In this document: positions 8,725 to 16,478 of the stretch, in pieces
How positions within the stretch are numbered: position 1 is the stretch's first letter
How the letters are laid out: every line of letters begins with the position of its first letter
Notes under the pieces: model-generated
Seen by the model: only the letters and a program-made list of their open reading frames with translations
What the model was told of the DNA's origin: nothing
Databases searched by the model: none
Position numbers and translations under genes: made by a program
From: Amycolatopsis coloradensis
GTDB taxonomy: Bacteria > Actinomycetota > Actinomycetes > Mycobacteriales > Pseudonocardiaceae
Length of the DNA stretch: 64,000 nucleotides
Direction: 5' to 3'
Assembly (NCBI RefSeq): GCF_001953865.1
Contig: NZ_MQUQ01000020.1
Coordinates: 266,126 to 330,125, forward strand

Positions 8725-8758
8725 ATTCCGTCGACGTACTTTTTCCCGCGGAGGCGGC

Positions 8759-9181
8759 ATGAACACCGAGGCGGCGGACACGGCGGCTCTACTCACCTCC
8801 GCGCGGGAAGCCCTCGAGCGCTACCTCGAAGTCCGTGTCGACGACGACGGCGCGCTGACCTTCTCGCATGCCGACGTCCCCTGCGTCATCCAGGCGACCC
8901 GGCTGGCCGAAGGGCTGACCGTGCTGAGCCTGACCTGCGTCGTCGCCTGGGATCTGCCGGACGACCCGGCGATCGCGGCTTCGGCGGCGGAACGCGCCGG
9001 GCAGGGGCTGTTCGGGACGCTCGGCGTGGTGCGCTCGGAGAAGGGCATCGACATCACGCTGAGGTACGCGTTCCCGGCCGAGGGCATGAGCGCGTCGCCG
9101 CTCGGGACGCTGCTCATGCTGGTCGTGTCGACCGCTTCGCAGCTGCGCACCGATCTGCTGGGCTCGGTCGCCGGGGACTGA
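8759..9181 (+). CDS. Conserved actinobacterial hypothetical protein
   Basis: The 140-residue soluble acidic protein has no membrane segment or signal peptide. It alternates helices and strands (TSAREALERYLEVRVDDDG, ALTFSHADVPCVIQ, LTVLSLTCVVAWDLP, DITLRYAFPAEG). The overall pattern resembles YbjN/type III secretion chaperone-like sensory folds, which is only an impression. GGAGGCGGC precedes the ATG. It follows uppS by 34 bases on the same strand and may be cotranscribed. No function is assigned. Confidence 0.7.
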   Translation: MNTEAADTAALLTSAREALERYLEVRVDDDGALTFSHADVPCVIQATRLAEGLTVLSLTCVVAWDLPDDPAIAASAAERAGQGLFGTLGVVRSEKGIDITLRYAFPAEGMSASPLGTLLMLVVSTASQLRTDLLGSVAGD

Positions 9182-9218
9182 CCTCCTCCACACAGGGTCA
9201 CCTGGCATCATCTCGCGC

Positions 9219-10235
9219 ATGGAAACCATTTCCAGGAGCGCCCCGGAGAAGAAGCCGGCCCGGCGGTTCAAGATCACCTCGATCGAGGTGCTCTGCGCGA
9301 TCCTGCTGATCGCGATCCTCGGGCAGAGCTGGCTCCAGCAGGTGTTCGACGTGCCCGCGCTGCGGACCGGCTCGACGGTGTTCGTCGCCGTCTGCGTGCA
9401 GGCCCTCCCGTTCCTGGTGCTCGGGGTGCTGATCAGCGGCGCGATCGCGGCGTTCGTCCCCGGGCGGGTGCTGGAAAAGGTCCTCCCTCGCCGGGCCGGT
9501 GCGGCGGTCGGCGTCGCGGGGCTGGCCGGTGTCGCCCTGCCGGGCTGTGAATGCGCTTCGGTGCCGGTGGCCCGGCGGCTGATCGGCCAGGGTGTCGCAC
9601 CCGCGGCCGCGCTGACGTTCCTGCTCGCCGCACCCGCGGTGAACCCGGTGGTACTGGTCGCCACGGCGGTGGCGTTCCCCGGGAACCCGGAGATGGTCTT
9701 CGCCCGGTTCGCCGGCTCGCTCGCCACCGCGATGGTGATGGGCTGGCTGTGGGCGAAGTGGGGCAAGCTCGACTGGATCGCGGAGCGCGCACGGCGGCGG
9801 CTTCCCGAAGTCCAGCACGGTTCACGCTGGAGGACTTTCGCCGAGACGGCGCGCGGGGACCTGGTCGAGGCGGGTGGGTTCCTCGTGCTCGGCGCGATGA
9901 TCGCCGCCGCGATGAACGTCCTGGTGCCCGCCAAGTGGTTCGGCGTGCTGGGGGAGCAGCTCGTGCTCGGGGTGCTGGTGATGGCCGTGCTCGCCGTCGT
10001 ACTGGCCCTGTGCAGTGAGGCCGACGCCTTCGTCGCCGCGTCGCTGACCGCGATGCCGCTGCTGCCGAAACTGGTCTTCCTCGTGGTCGGGCCCGCGATC
10101 GACGTGAAGCTGTTCGCCTTGCAGACCGGCACCTTCGGCAAGTCGTTCGCGCTGCGGTTCGCGCCCGTGACGTTCGTCGTCGCGCTCAGTTGCGCGGTCG
10201 TCTCGGGCACGCTGATCCTCGGAGGTGGCGCGTGA
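9219..10235 (+). CDS. Permease of the DUF318/YraQ type
   Basis: The 338-residue integral membrane protein has about eight hydrophobic segments (approximately 20-38, 50-72, 88-105, 125-150, 158-175, 225-245, 255-275 and 310-335). The family motif GVALPGCECASVPVARRLI lies near residues 105-123, followed by LLAAPAVNPVVLVATAVAF. YraQ-type permeases are of uncertain substrate; members adjacent to metal regulators or arsenic genes are suspected metal-related carriers. The stop overlaps the start of the next gene (GTGA), the usual pairing of these two families. Confidence 0.88.
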   Translation: METISRSAPEKKPARRFKITSIEVLCAILLIAILGQSWLQQVFDVPALRTGSTVFVAVCVQALPFLVLGVLISGAIAAFVPGRVLEKVLPRRAGAAVGVAGLAGVALPGCECASVPVARRLIGQGVAPAAALTFLLAAPAVNPVVLVATAVAFPGNPEMVFARFAGSLATAMVMGWLWAKWGKLDWIAERARRRLPEVQHGSRWRTFAETARGDLVEAGGFLVLGAMIAAAMNVLVPAKWFGVLGEQLVLGVLVMAVLAVVLALCSEADAFVAASLTAMPLLPKLVFLVVGPAIDVKLFALQTGTFGKSFALRFAPVTFVVALSCAVVSGTLILGGGA

Positions 10236-10957
10236 AACGCGAGACCCAGAACATCCTGCTGATCCTGCTCGGCGGTGCGCTGCTCAAGATCACGATCAAC
10301 GGCGACTACCTGCGGTACGTCAAACCCGCGCAGCAGCCGTGGATCATCGCGGGCGGCGCGGTGATGGTCGCGCTGGGCGCGGTCGCGATCGTCCGTGACC
10401 TGCTGGCCGCGCGGGCCGCCGCCGTCGCCTCCGGCGATGTCCACGCGCACGACCACAACACGCGTTCGGCGTGGCTGCTGATGGTGCCGGTGCTGGCCGT
10501 CTTCCTGGTCGCGCCGCCCGCGCTGGGTGCCGACTCGGTGACCCGGACCGAGGCCAGAGCGCCACAAAGCGCCTCGGCGAGCAACGCGGCCGCCTTCCCG
10601 CCCCTGCCCGCCGGGGACGTGATACCGCTGGAGGTCAACGACTTCGTCAGCCGTGCCGGCTGGGACAAGAGCGGGACCCTGAACGGGCGCACGGTGCGGC
10701 TGTCCGGGTTCGTCGTGCACAACGAGGGCAACACGATGCTGGCCAGGATGGTCATCGGCTGCTGTGCCGCCGACGCCTTCCCGATCACCGTGCGGCTGGT
10801 GGGCGAGGGCGCGTCGGGCTTCAGTGACGACACCTGGCTGGAGGTGACCGGGACGGTCGTGCCGGGGACGGCGGTGCGGGAGAACAGCTACATGCCGGAC
10901 CTGACGCTCGCTTCGGTGCGGCAGGTGCCGGCGCTTAAGGACCCTTACGAGTACTGA
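10232..10957 (+). CDS. TIGR03943-type membrane protein (YcgQ-like partner of the permease)
   Basis: The 241-residue protein starts at GTG 10232, preceded by GGAGG and overlapping the permease stop. It has two N-terminal hydrophobic segments (about 6-25 and 38-58), a His-containing loop (VHAHDHNTR), a third membrane segment near 80-97 and a large external C-terminal domain. That domain carries VRLSGFVVHNEGN, MVIGCCAADAFPITV and LEVTGTVVPG, typical of the family (an OB-like fold with conserved Cys pair). It works with the upstream permease, with unknown cargo. Confidence 0.82.
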   Translation: MKRETQNILLILLGGALLKITINGDYLRYVKPAQQPWIIAGGAVMVALGAVAIVRDLLAARAAAVASGDVHAHDHNTRSAWLLMVPVLAVFLVAPPALGADSVTRTEARAPQSASASNAAAFPPLPAGDVIPLEVNDFVSRAGWDKSGTLNGRTVRLSGFVVHNEGNTMLARMVIGCCAADAFPITVRLVGEGASGFSDDTWLEVTGTVVPGTAVRENSYMPDLTLASVRQVPALKDPYEY

Positions 10958-10961
10958 GTGC

Positions 10962-11018
10962 GTGTTATGAACGGACCTTTCATAACAAGTTCTGTTATGA
11001 AAGGTCCGTTCATAACAC
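10962..11018. terminator. Perfect 26-bp inverted repeat between convergent genes
   Basis: Two exactly complementary 26-base arms (10962-10987 and 10993-11018) flank a 5-base loop. The outer part reads GTGTTATGAACGGACC. It starts four bases after one stop codon and ends six bases before the stop of zur on the other strand, so it could end transcription from both sides. There is no U-tract, and the AT-rich arms differ from the surrounding GC. It may belong to the palindromic element families seen elsewhere in this window. Confidence 0.7.
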
Positions 11019-11024
11019 GACTCG

Positions 11025-11444
11025 TCAGTGGTTCGAGCAGGTCCCGACGATCTCCACGGTGTGGCTGATGTCGGAGAAGCCGTGCTCCGAAGCGATCTTC
11101 TCGGCCCAGCGCTCGACGGCCGGTCCCTCGACCTCGACCGTACTGCCGCAGATGCGGCACACCAGGTGATGGTGGTGGTGCGAGGAGCAGCGCCGGTAGA
11201 TGGCTTCGCCGGTATCGGTGCGCAGGACGTCGATCTCGCCGGCCTCCGACAGTGACTGCAACGTCCGGTACACCGTGGTGAGCCCGATGCCGTCACCGCG
11301 TTTGCGCAGCTCGTCATGCAGTTCCTGGGCGGAACGGAAGTCGTCGATCTCTTTGAGCAGCTCGACAACGGCGGCCCGCTGTTTCGTCGACCGGCGTCCG
11401 GGCACCGGCGCGGAACCGTTGGCCGTCGTGGGACTCATGCTCAC
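11025..11444 (-). CDS. zur: Zinc uptake regulator Zur (Fur family)
   Basis: The protein of up to 139 residues has a winged-helix N-terminus (KQRAAVVELLKE, LTTVYRTLQSLSEAGEID). Fur-type metal ligands follow: SSHHHHHLVCRICGSTVEVE and the C-terminal GTCSNH. Together with the smtB gene upstream it forms the smtB-zur pair known from Mycobacterium tuberculosis (Rv2358-Rv2359), where Zur represses zinc uptake genes when zinc is plentiful. The GTG at 11444 overlaps the smtB stop; an in-frame ATG at 11438 is an alternative, and GGAGGGG could serve either. Confidence 0.9.
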   Translation of the reverse strand: MSMSPTTANGSAPVPGRRSTKQRAAVVELLKEIDDFRSAQELHDELRKRGDGIGLTTVYRTLQSLSEAGEIDVLRTDTGEAIYRRCSSHHHHHLVCRICGSTVEVEGPAVERWAEKIASEHGFSDISHTVEIVGTCSNH

Positions 11445-11824
11445 TTCCCCTCCTGAACGTGGGCTACGGCGTCCACCACGATATGCGCAAGGTGATCGTC
11501 GACCAGCCGGTACACCACCTCACGGCCGCGTCGCTCACCCTGTACGACACCCGCGGTCTTCAGCACTCGCAGGTGCTGGCTGATCAGCGGCTGCGCGACA
11601 TCGAGGGTGTCCACCAGTTCGTGCACGCACCGGTCCGCGTCACGCAACTGCAGGACGATGGCGATACGCACCGGCGCCGCGAGCGCCCTGAGCAGGTCGC
11701 CGGCGTCCGCGAGCACGGCGGCCGAGGCCGACACGGCGGGTTCGGCGGGGGGACGGGCCGTCGAATGCGGTCCGGGGTCCTCCGTGAAGCCCGGGGCGGC
11801 CGAGTCCGGGGTCACCGTAGCCAT
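11441..11824 (-). CDS. smtB: ArsR/SmtB family zinc-responsive repressor
   Basis: The 127-residue regulator is read from ATG 11824, which has GGAGG five bases upstream; the longer TTG/ATG starts at 11839/11836 lack a good site. The first 35 residues are low complexity. The winged helix contains CVHELVDTLDVAQPLISQH and LKTAGVVQGERRGREVVYRL. The C-terminal DDHLAHIVVDAVAHVQE carries the alpha-5 Asp/His ligands of zinc sensors. In mycobacteria SmtB releases the smtB-zur promoter when zinc binds, linking zinc excess to Zur synthesis. Confidence 0.9.
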   Translation of the reverse strand: MATVTPDSAAPGFTEDPGPHSTARPPAEPAVSASAAVLADAGDLLRALAAPVRIAIVLQLRDADRCVHELVDTLDVAQPLISQHLRVLKTAGVVQGERRGREVVYRLVDDHLAHIVVDAVAHVQEGK

Positions 11825-11841
11825 CGCCGCCTCCATCAATC

Positions 11842-11858
11842 ATGATTTCCGAAGTCAT
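11842..11858. promoter_or_regulatory. Candidate SmtB (or Zur) operator
   Basis: An imperfect 17-base inverted repeat, ATGATTTCCGAAGTCAT, lies 18-34 bases upstream of the smtB ATG. Six of the eight mirrored pairs match, with ATGA/TCAT ends spaced as in ArsR/SmtB operators. Position and sequence suggest autoregulation of the smtB-zur operon. A Zur box would be expected to be AT-richer, so SmtB is the better guess. Confidence 0.45.
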
Positions 11859-12087
11859 TGCCAGTAACAGTCCAGCCCATCTTAGTGTTCCCGCCCCCGG
11901 TGGGCTGTTCGCCGACCGGGCGACCGGTCGGCGGCGCCGTTACTGCTCCGTTCGGGTGACTTCGCAAAGAAATGACCATTCCACTTCGCATGTGGTCGCT
12001 GACGGTGCAAGGTTGTCGCGGAGCGTTTTGTCGCTTCTCGTACGCTGGCGACCGCGCTCGGAGGGCCCGGAGAGGCAGTGGGGAGAC

Positions 12088-13161
12088 ATGACTCGTTTCG
12101 TGACGAAGCTGGCCGCCGCGACGGCGGCTTTCGTTCTGGCGTCCGTTCCGGGGCTCGCCTCGGCGCAGACGACGCAGGCCGTCGATGAGAAGACCGGCCC
12201 CGTGTCGTTCGCGAACGTGGCTTCGGTGCGCATCGGGAACCCGGGGTCGCTGATCACCGAGACCCAGCGTTCGCCGCTCACGCCCGGCCGGTCGAAACTC
12301 TCCCCGGATCGCACTGTCGTCCCCCTCAACGAGGGTGAGCGGAACACCTTCGGCAAGAAATGGGACATCAACCTCGGCCGCTACGGGGCGCAGAGCCCGT
12401 ACCCGGCCGGTATCGCCAGCCGCGACCACAACGTGCTCGCCGCGCTCCAGCAGACCACGGTCCCGACAGCGGTCGCGGAGAGCAACTACGCCCTGATCGA
12501 CAACGGGCAAGGCGGCGCGAAACCCGCCGACAACACCGTGCTGGTGCTCGAAGGCGCGAAGAGTGCCGTCGACTGCTCCGCGCCGAGCAAGGCGGTGTCG
12601 TCGACGAGCGTGGCCAAGATCTGGGTGCGGGACGGAACCGGCGCGCTGAAGCCGTCCGGCGCTTCGGGCGTCGACGTCAAGGGGCTCAAGCTCGGACCGC
12701 CCTCGACCGGCGAGATCGACAAGACGGCCAGCAAGAAAGAGACCACCTCCGACCTGACCGTGTCCCGGGTGACCGCCTTCGACCAGCTCATCCGGCAGGA
12801 CGGCTGGCGCAGCGGTGACGTGACCAAGGCGGCGGGCTGGAAACTGGACATCGTCACGCACGTGCGCGACGCGGCGGGCAAGGACCTGCGCGAGGCTCGC
12901 ACGTCGATCGTGCTCGGCGGCGTGAGCTGCGCGATCCCGAGGAACTTCGTGGCGAGGCCCGCCGGTGGCACGGGACCGGGGGCGGCGCCCGAACAGCCGT
13001 CGGTGCCGGGAACGGTGCCCGCGGGCGGTATCCCGCCGCAGACGGCCGACTCGACACGGACCGTCGTCGGGCTCGGACTGCTGGGCGGCGGCATCGTGAT
13101 CGGCGCCGCGGCCATGCTGCTCTACCGCGGTCGTAAGCCCGTCCCGGTGCCGGAGAAGTAG
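12088..13161 (+). CDS. Secreted surface protein with C-terminal membrane anchor, probable sortase substrate
   Basis: The 357-residue protein starts at ATG 12088 (GGGGAGAC just before it). Residues 1-28 are a signal peptide ending LASVPGLASA. A large exported region follows with two Cys (near 169 and 291) that may form a disulfide. The end has a Pro/Gly linker, the short motif PPQTA, a hydrophobic helix and a basic tail (YRGRKP). This layout matches a cell-wall sorting signal, although canonical LPxTG is absent. The gene is directly followed by two sortase genes, supporting that reading. The function is unknown. Confidence 0.75.
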   Translation: MTRFVTKLAAATAAFVLASVPGLASAQTTQAVDEKTGPVSFANVASVRIGNPGSLITETQRSPLTPGRSKLSPDRTVVPLNEGERNTFGKKWDINLGRYGAQSPYPAGIASRDHNVLAALQQTTVPTAVAESNYALIDNGQGGAKPADNTVLVLEGAKSAVDCSAPSKAVSSTSVAKIWVRDGTGALKPSGASGVDVKGLKLGPPSTGEIDKTASKKETTSDLTVSRVTAFDQLIRQDGWRSGDVTKAAGWKLDIVTHVRDAAGKDLREARTSIVLGGVSCAIPRNFVARPAGGTGPGAAPEQPSVPGTVPAGGIPPQTADSTRTVVGLGLLGGGIVIGAAAMLLYRGRKPVPVPEK

Positions 13162-13168
13162 CGGTCGC

Positions 13169-13798
13169 GTGCGGACCTGGCTGGCGGGGCTCTCCGCCGT
13201 CGTCTCCGCGCTCGCCATCTCGGCGGGCGTGATCGTGCTGACCTGGATCCCGCCGGAACCGGCGGTCTCGCTCGCGGAACCCGCGGTCGTGCCGGGCGAA
13301 GACGGCGCTCCGTTGGCGCTGCCCGCGGACAGTTCGACGCGCGGGCAGCGGCCCGGCACCCTCCGCCTGCCCGAAGGCGGATCGGCGAAGCTCGTCCGGT
13401 CCGAGGTCAATTCCGACGGCGTCCTCCCGATCCCGCGTGGTCTCGGTGACGCGGCGTGGTGGGGCGCGCGGCTTGGCGCCGAAGCAGGCACGGCTTTGAT
13501 CTCCGGGCATGTCAACTGGGGTGGGGTCAAGGGGCCGTTCGACGAGCTGTGGCGGATGCGGGACGGCCAGGAGGTGGCCGTCAGCGACGCGGTGGGCGGG
13601 ATCTGGGTCTATCGCGTGCGCGAGGTCGTCACGGTGCACAAGGACGACCTGCCCGCGCAGGCGGCGAAGCTGTTCGCGCAGAGCGGGCCGCATCGGCTGG
13701 TCCTGGTCACCTGCGGCGGCGACTACCTCGGCGGGACCGATGGTTATCGGGACAACCGGGTCATCGTCGCGACCCCCGTCTCCGGCCCGCCCGCCTGA
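13169..13798 (+). CDS. Class F-type sortase
   Basis: The 209-residue protein has an N-terminal membrane anchor at about 5-25. The sortase catalytic His lies in ISGHVNWGG, Cys in LVLVTCGGDY and Arg in GYRDNRVIVA, each in the expected order. Sortases cleave sorting signals and attach proteins to cell-wall peptides on the outer membrane face. GTG 13169 begins seven bases after the stop of the putative substrate gene, so the two are cotranscribed. It is about 60 percent similar by eye to the second sortase downstream. Confidence 0.9.
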   Translation: MRTWLAGLSAVVSALAISAGVIVLTWIPPEPAVSLAEPAVVPGEDGAPLALPADSSTRGQRPGTLRLPEGGSAKLVRSEVNSDGVLPIPRGLGDAAWWGARLGAEAGTALISGHVNWGGVKGPFDELWRMRDGQEVAVSDAVGGIWVYRVREVVTVHKDDLPAQAAKLFAQSGPHRLVLVTCGGDYLGGTDGYRDNRVIVATPVSGPPA

Positions 13799-13828
13799 CC
13801 CGCGCCCGACCCGCGCGCCCGACCCCTG

Positions 13829-13894
13829 CCGCAATTCGTCCTCTAGTTGCGGTACTTGCACGCGCAACTACCGCAACTAGAGGACGAATTGCGG
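13829..13894. repeat. Intergenic palindrome, family A copy 1
   Basis: Perfect 26-base arms (13829-13854 and 13869-13894) flank a 14-base loop. The arm contains TTCGTCCTCTAGTTGCGGTA. The same core recurs at 24968-25031 and 25976-26040. It lies between the two sortase genes, downstream of the first, where it could also attenuate transcription. Confidence 0.85.
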
Positions 13895-13984
13895 GGAAGT
13901 CGATGCAACCCGCGTCAGTGCGCGTCGCGTGTCTAGCGACACCGGCCGCTTCGGCGGCTTGACGCGAGCAAGGAGTAATACCCG

Positions 13985-14647
13985 ATGGTGGGACAGTTCG
14001 ACGACGGAGCGGCGAGCGAGGAGCAGCCGAAAAAGCGCTCAGCGCTGGGATGGATCCTCGCCTGCGCGGCGATCTTCGTGGTGACGGCCGTGGTCGCGGT
14101 GTTCGTGTTCACCGGAAAGAATGAACCGGTCGTCGCGGCGGCCCAGGACCGGGCGACCACGTCGGCGGTCCAGCGGTCCGAAGTCGCGGCGGACACGGGC
14201 CAGGCGCCCGGAACGGTCAAACTGCCCGGCGGCGGCACGGCGAAACTGATCCGCAAGGAACTGACCGCCGACGGGACCCTTCCCATCCCCGAGGGTCTCG
14301 ACGAAGCCACCTGGTGGGGCTCGAAACTGGGCGCTGACCAGGGCGCTTCCCTGCTTTCCGGGCATGTGAACTGGAAAGGTGAGAAGGGCCCGTTCGACGA
14401 ACTGTGGCGGCTCAAGACCGGCCAGGAGGTCAACGTCGTCGACACCGACGGCGGCAAGTGGGTCTACAAGATCGGCGAGGTCGTCACCGTGCACAAGACG
14501 AAGCTGGCCGAGCAGGCGGAGAAACTGTTCGGGCCGGACGGCCCGCACCGGCTGGTGCTGGTCACCTGTGGTGGCGAGTACGTCGGCGGCACCGACGGCT
14601 ACGAGGACAACCGCATCGTCACCGCCTCCTTGGTCAGCCGCCCCTGA
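13985..14647 (+). CDS. Class F-type sortase, paralogue
   Basis: The 220-residue protein has a longer cytoplasmic N-terminus (1-20, charged) and a membrane anchor at about 22-42. The catalytic set is LLSGHVNWKG, LVLVTCGGEY and GYEDNRIVTA. The middle motif KGPFDELWRLKTGQEV is shared with the upstream sortase. AGGAG sits nine bases before ATG 13985. A palindrome separates it from the first sortase, so the two may be differently expressed. The duplicates could process distinct signals; the sequence gives no direct evidence. Confidence 0.9.
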   Translation: MVGQFDDGAASEEQPKKRSALGWILACAAIFVVTAVVAVFVFTGKNEPVVAAAQDRATTSAVQRSEVAADTGQAPGTVKLPGGGTAKLIRKELTADGTLPIPEGLDEATWWGSKLGADQGASLLSGHVNWKGEKGPFDELWRLKTGQEVNVVDTDGGKWVYKIGEVVTVHKTKLAEQAEKLFGPDGPHRLVLVTCGGEYVGGTDGYEDNRIVTASLVSRP

Positions 14648-14740
14648 CCCGTTCCAACCTCGCCGGAGGTCATGCGGGGACGGGCGGTTAGTCTTGTCGT
14701 TCTAGTCCGATACCCGTCCCCGCATGCTTCGGAGCGTGGA

Positions 14741-16129
14741 GTGCCCGCCAACACCATTGAGACCGTCGTCAGCCTGTGTAAGCGTCGAGGCTTCGTTTTC
14801 CCGTGTGGAGAGATCTACGGCGGTACCAAGTCGGCGTGGGACTACGGGCCCCTCGGTGTCGAACTCAAGGACAACATCAAGCGCCAGTGGTGGAGGACCG
14901 TCGTGCAGAGCCGGGACGACGTCGTCGGCCTCGACTCCTCGGTGATTCTCCCGCGCCAGGTCTGGGTCGCGTCGGGTCACCTCGACGTCTTCACCGACCC
15001 GCTGATCGAATGTCTTTCCTGCCACAAGCGTTTCCGCGCCGACCAGCTCGCCGAGGACTTCTCCGCGCGTACGGGCAAGGAGGTGACCGAGGACGACCTG
15101 TCCGAGGTCCCGTGCCCGAACTGCGGCACCCGGGGCGAGTACACCGCGCCGCGTGACTTCAACATGATGCTGAAGACCTATCTCGGCCCGGTCGAGTCCG
15201 AGGAGGGCGTGCACTACCTCCGTCCGGAGACCGCGCAGGGCATCTTCATCAACTTCCTCAACGTGCAGACCACCGCGCGGAAGAAGCCGCCGTTCGGCAT
15301 CGGCCAGATCGGCAAGTCGTTCCGCAACGAGATCACGCCGGGCAACTTCATCTTCCGCACGCGCGAGTTCGAGCAGATGGAGATGGAGTTCTTCGTCGAG
15401 CCTGGCGAGGACGAGACCTGGCACCAGTACTGGATCGACGCGCGCACCGACTGGTACAAGGACCTCGGCATCAAGCCGGAGAACCTGCGCCTTTACGAGC
15501 ACCCGAAGGAAAAGCTCTCCCACTACTCGAAGCGCACCGTCGACATCGAGTACCGGTTCGCGTTCAACGCCGGCCAGGAGTGGGGCGAGCTCGAGGGCAT
15601 CGCGAACCGCACCGACTACGACCTGACGACGCACTCGAACCACTCCGGTGTCGACCTGTCGTTCTTCGACCAGGCTTCGAAGCAGCGCTTCCGCCCGTTC
15701 GTCATCGAACCCGCGGCCGGTGTCGGCCGCTCGATGATGGCGTTCCTGGTCGACGCGTACCACGAGGACGAGGTCCCCAACGCCAAGGGCGGCGTCGACA
15801 AACGCGCCGTGCTGAAGCTGGACTACCGTCTCGCGCCCTACAAGGTCGCCGTGCTTCCGTTGTCCCGCAACGCCGATCTCACGCCGAAGGCGCGCGACGT
15901 CGCGGCGACCCTGCGGAAGCACTGGAACGTCGACTTCGACGACGCGGGCTCGATCGGCAAGCGCTACCGGCGCCAGGAAGAGATCGGGACGCCGTTCTGC
16001 GTCACCGTCGACTTCGACACGCTCGACGACCTCGCGGTGACCGTGCGGGAGCGCGACACCATGGCGCAGGAGCGGGTCGCGATCGACAAGCTCGAGGCTT
16101 ATCTGGCCGCGCGCCTGATCGGCTGCTGA
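14741..16129 (+). CDS. glyS: Glycyl-tRNA synthetase (single-chain, alpha2 type)
   Basis: The 462-residue class II aminoacyl-tRNA synthetase carries CKRRGFVFPCGEIYGG and the motif 2 region IGQIGKSFRNEITPGNFIFR. It also has FEQMEMEFFVEPGEDE and the motif 3 region VIEPAAGVGRSMMAFL, plus a C-terminal anticodon-binding domain. A zinc-binding insertion with CLSCHKRF and CPNCGTRGEY is present as in mycobacterial enzymes. It starts at GTG 14741 with GGAG six bases upstream. Its position next to smtB-zur matches Rv2357c. A well-populated intergenic region with palindromes follows. Confidence 0.96.
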   Translation: MPANTIETVVSLCKRRGFVFPCGEIYGGTKSAWDYGPLGVELKDNIKRQWWRTVVQSRDDVVGLDSSVILPRQVWVASGHLDVFTDPLIECLSCHKRFRADQLAEDFSARTGKEVTEDDLSEVPCPNCGTRGEYTAPRDFNMMLKTYLGPVESEEGVHYLRPETAQGIFINFLNVQTTARKKPPFGIGQIGKSFRNEITPGNFIFRTREFEQMEMEFFVEPGEDETWHQYWIDARTDWYKDLGIKPENLRLYEHPKEKLSHYSKRTVDIEYRFAFNAGQEWGELEGIANRTDYDLTTHSNHSGVDLSFFDQASKQRFRPFVIEPAAGVGRSMMAFLVDAYHEDEVPNAKGGVDKRAVLKLDYRLAPYKVAVLPLSRNADLTPKARDVAATLRKHWNVDFDDAGSIGKRYRRQEEIGTPFCVTVDFDTLDDLAVTVRERDTMAQERVAIDKLEAYLAARLIGC

Positions 16130-16226
16130 CCCCGCTCGCAGATGTAGGAGCGCATCCGCTGGTCCGTGAAGGACTCTTCCCTGCCTGACGATGGAGGAAT
16201 GGGGCCATACCGGTTGCGGAGCCCCT

Positions 16227-16273
16227 GAGCGGGGAGGATTTCGGACGTTCAGCGTCCGAAATCCTCCCCGCTC
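16227..16273. repeat. Intergenic palindrome, family B copy 1 (terminator-like)
   Basis: Perfect 21-base arms (16227-16247 and 16253-16273) flank the 5-base loop TTCAG. The arm begins GAGCGGGGAGGATTTCGG. A close relative with the same GTTCA loop region is at 25083-25129. It lies about 100 bases after glyS and could act as its terminator, although no T-run follows. The gap 16130-16478 otherwise holds only the short palindrome at 16369. Confidence 0.8.
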
Positions 16274-16368
16274 GACCCCTTACGGGCGCCAGCGGTGTCA
16301 CATCCGGTTACCCAGAGCAGCGCTGACCAGCAGCTCTGCGACTTGCCGGGACCCTGCGGCTCAACCGA

Positions 16369-16385
16369 GTGAAGGAGTCCTTCAC
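16369..16385. repeat. Short perfect palindrome GTGAAGGAGTCCTTCAC
   Basis: Two 8-base arms flank a single central G. A related half-site (GTGAAGGACTC) appears at about 16166, and a similar palindrome occurs inside a gene at 51711-51728. It lies about 95 bases upstream of the ABC transporter gene, so an operator role is possible. Confidence 0.55.
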
Positions 16386-16478
16386 GGACTTGCCCCCGGC
16401 CCACCCCTGACAACTGTCACCCCCAGGTCGTGACGCGCGGCCCACGTCCGGGACGTTCCCGCGCGACAAGCTCGTGGC

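Noticed and set aside
8789..11368. 859-codon open frame on the minus strand
   Set aside because: It lies opposite five well-supported plus-strand genes and the zur gene; the translation is low-complexity Ser/Arg/Thr-rich, typical of antisense frames in GC-rich DNA.
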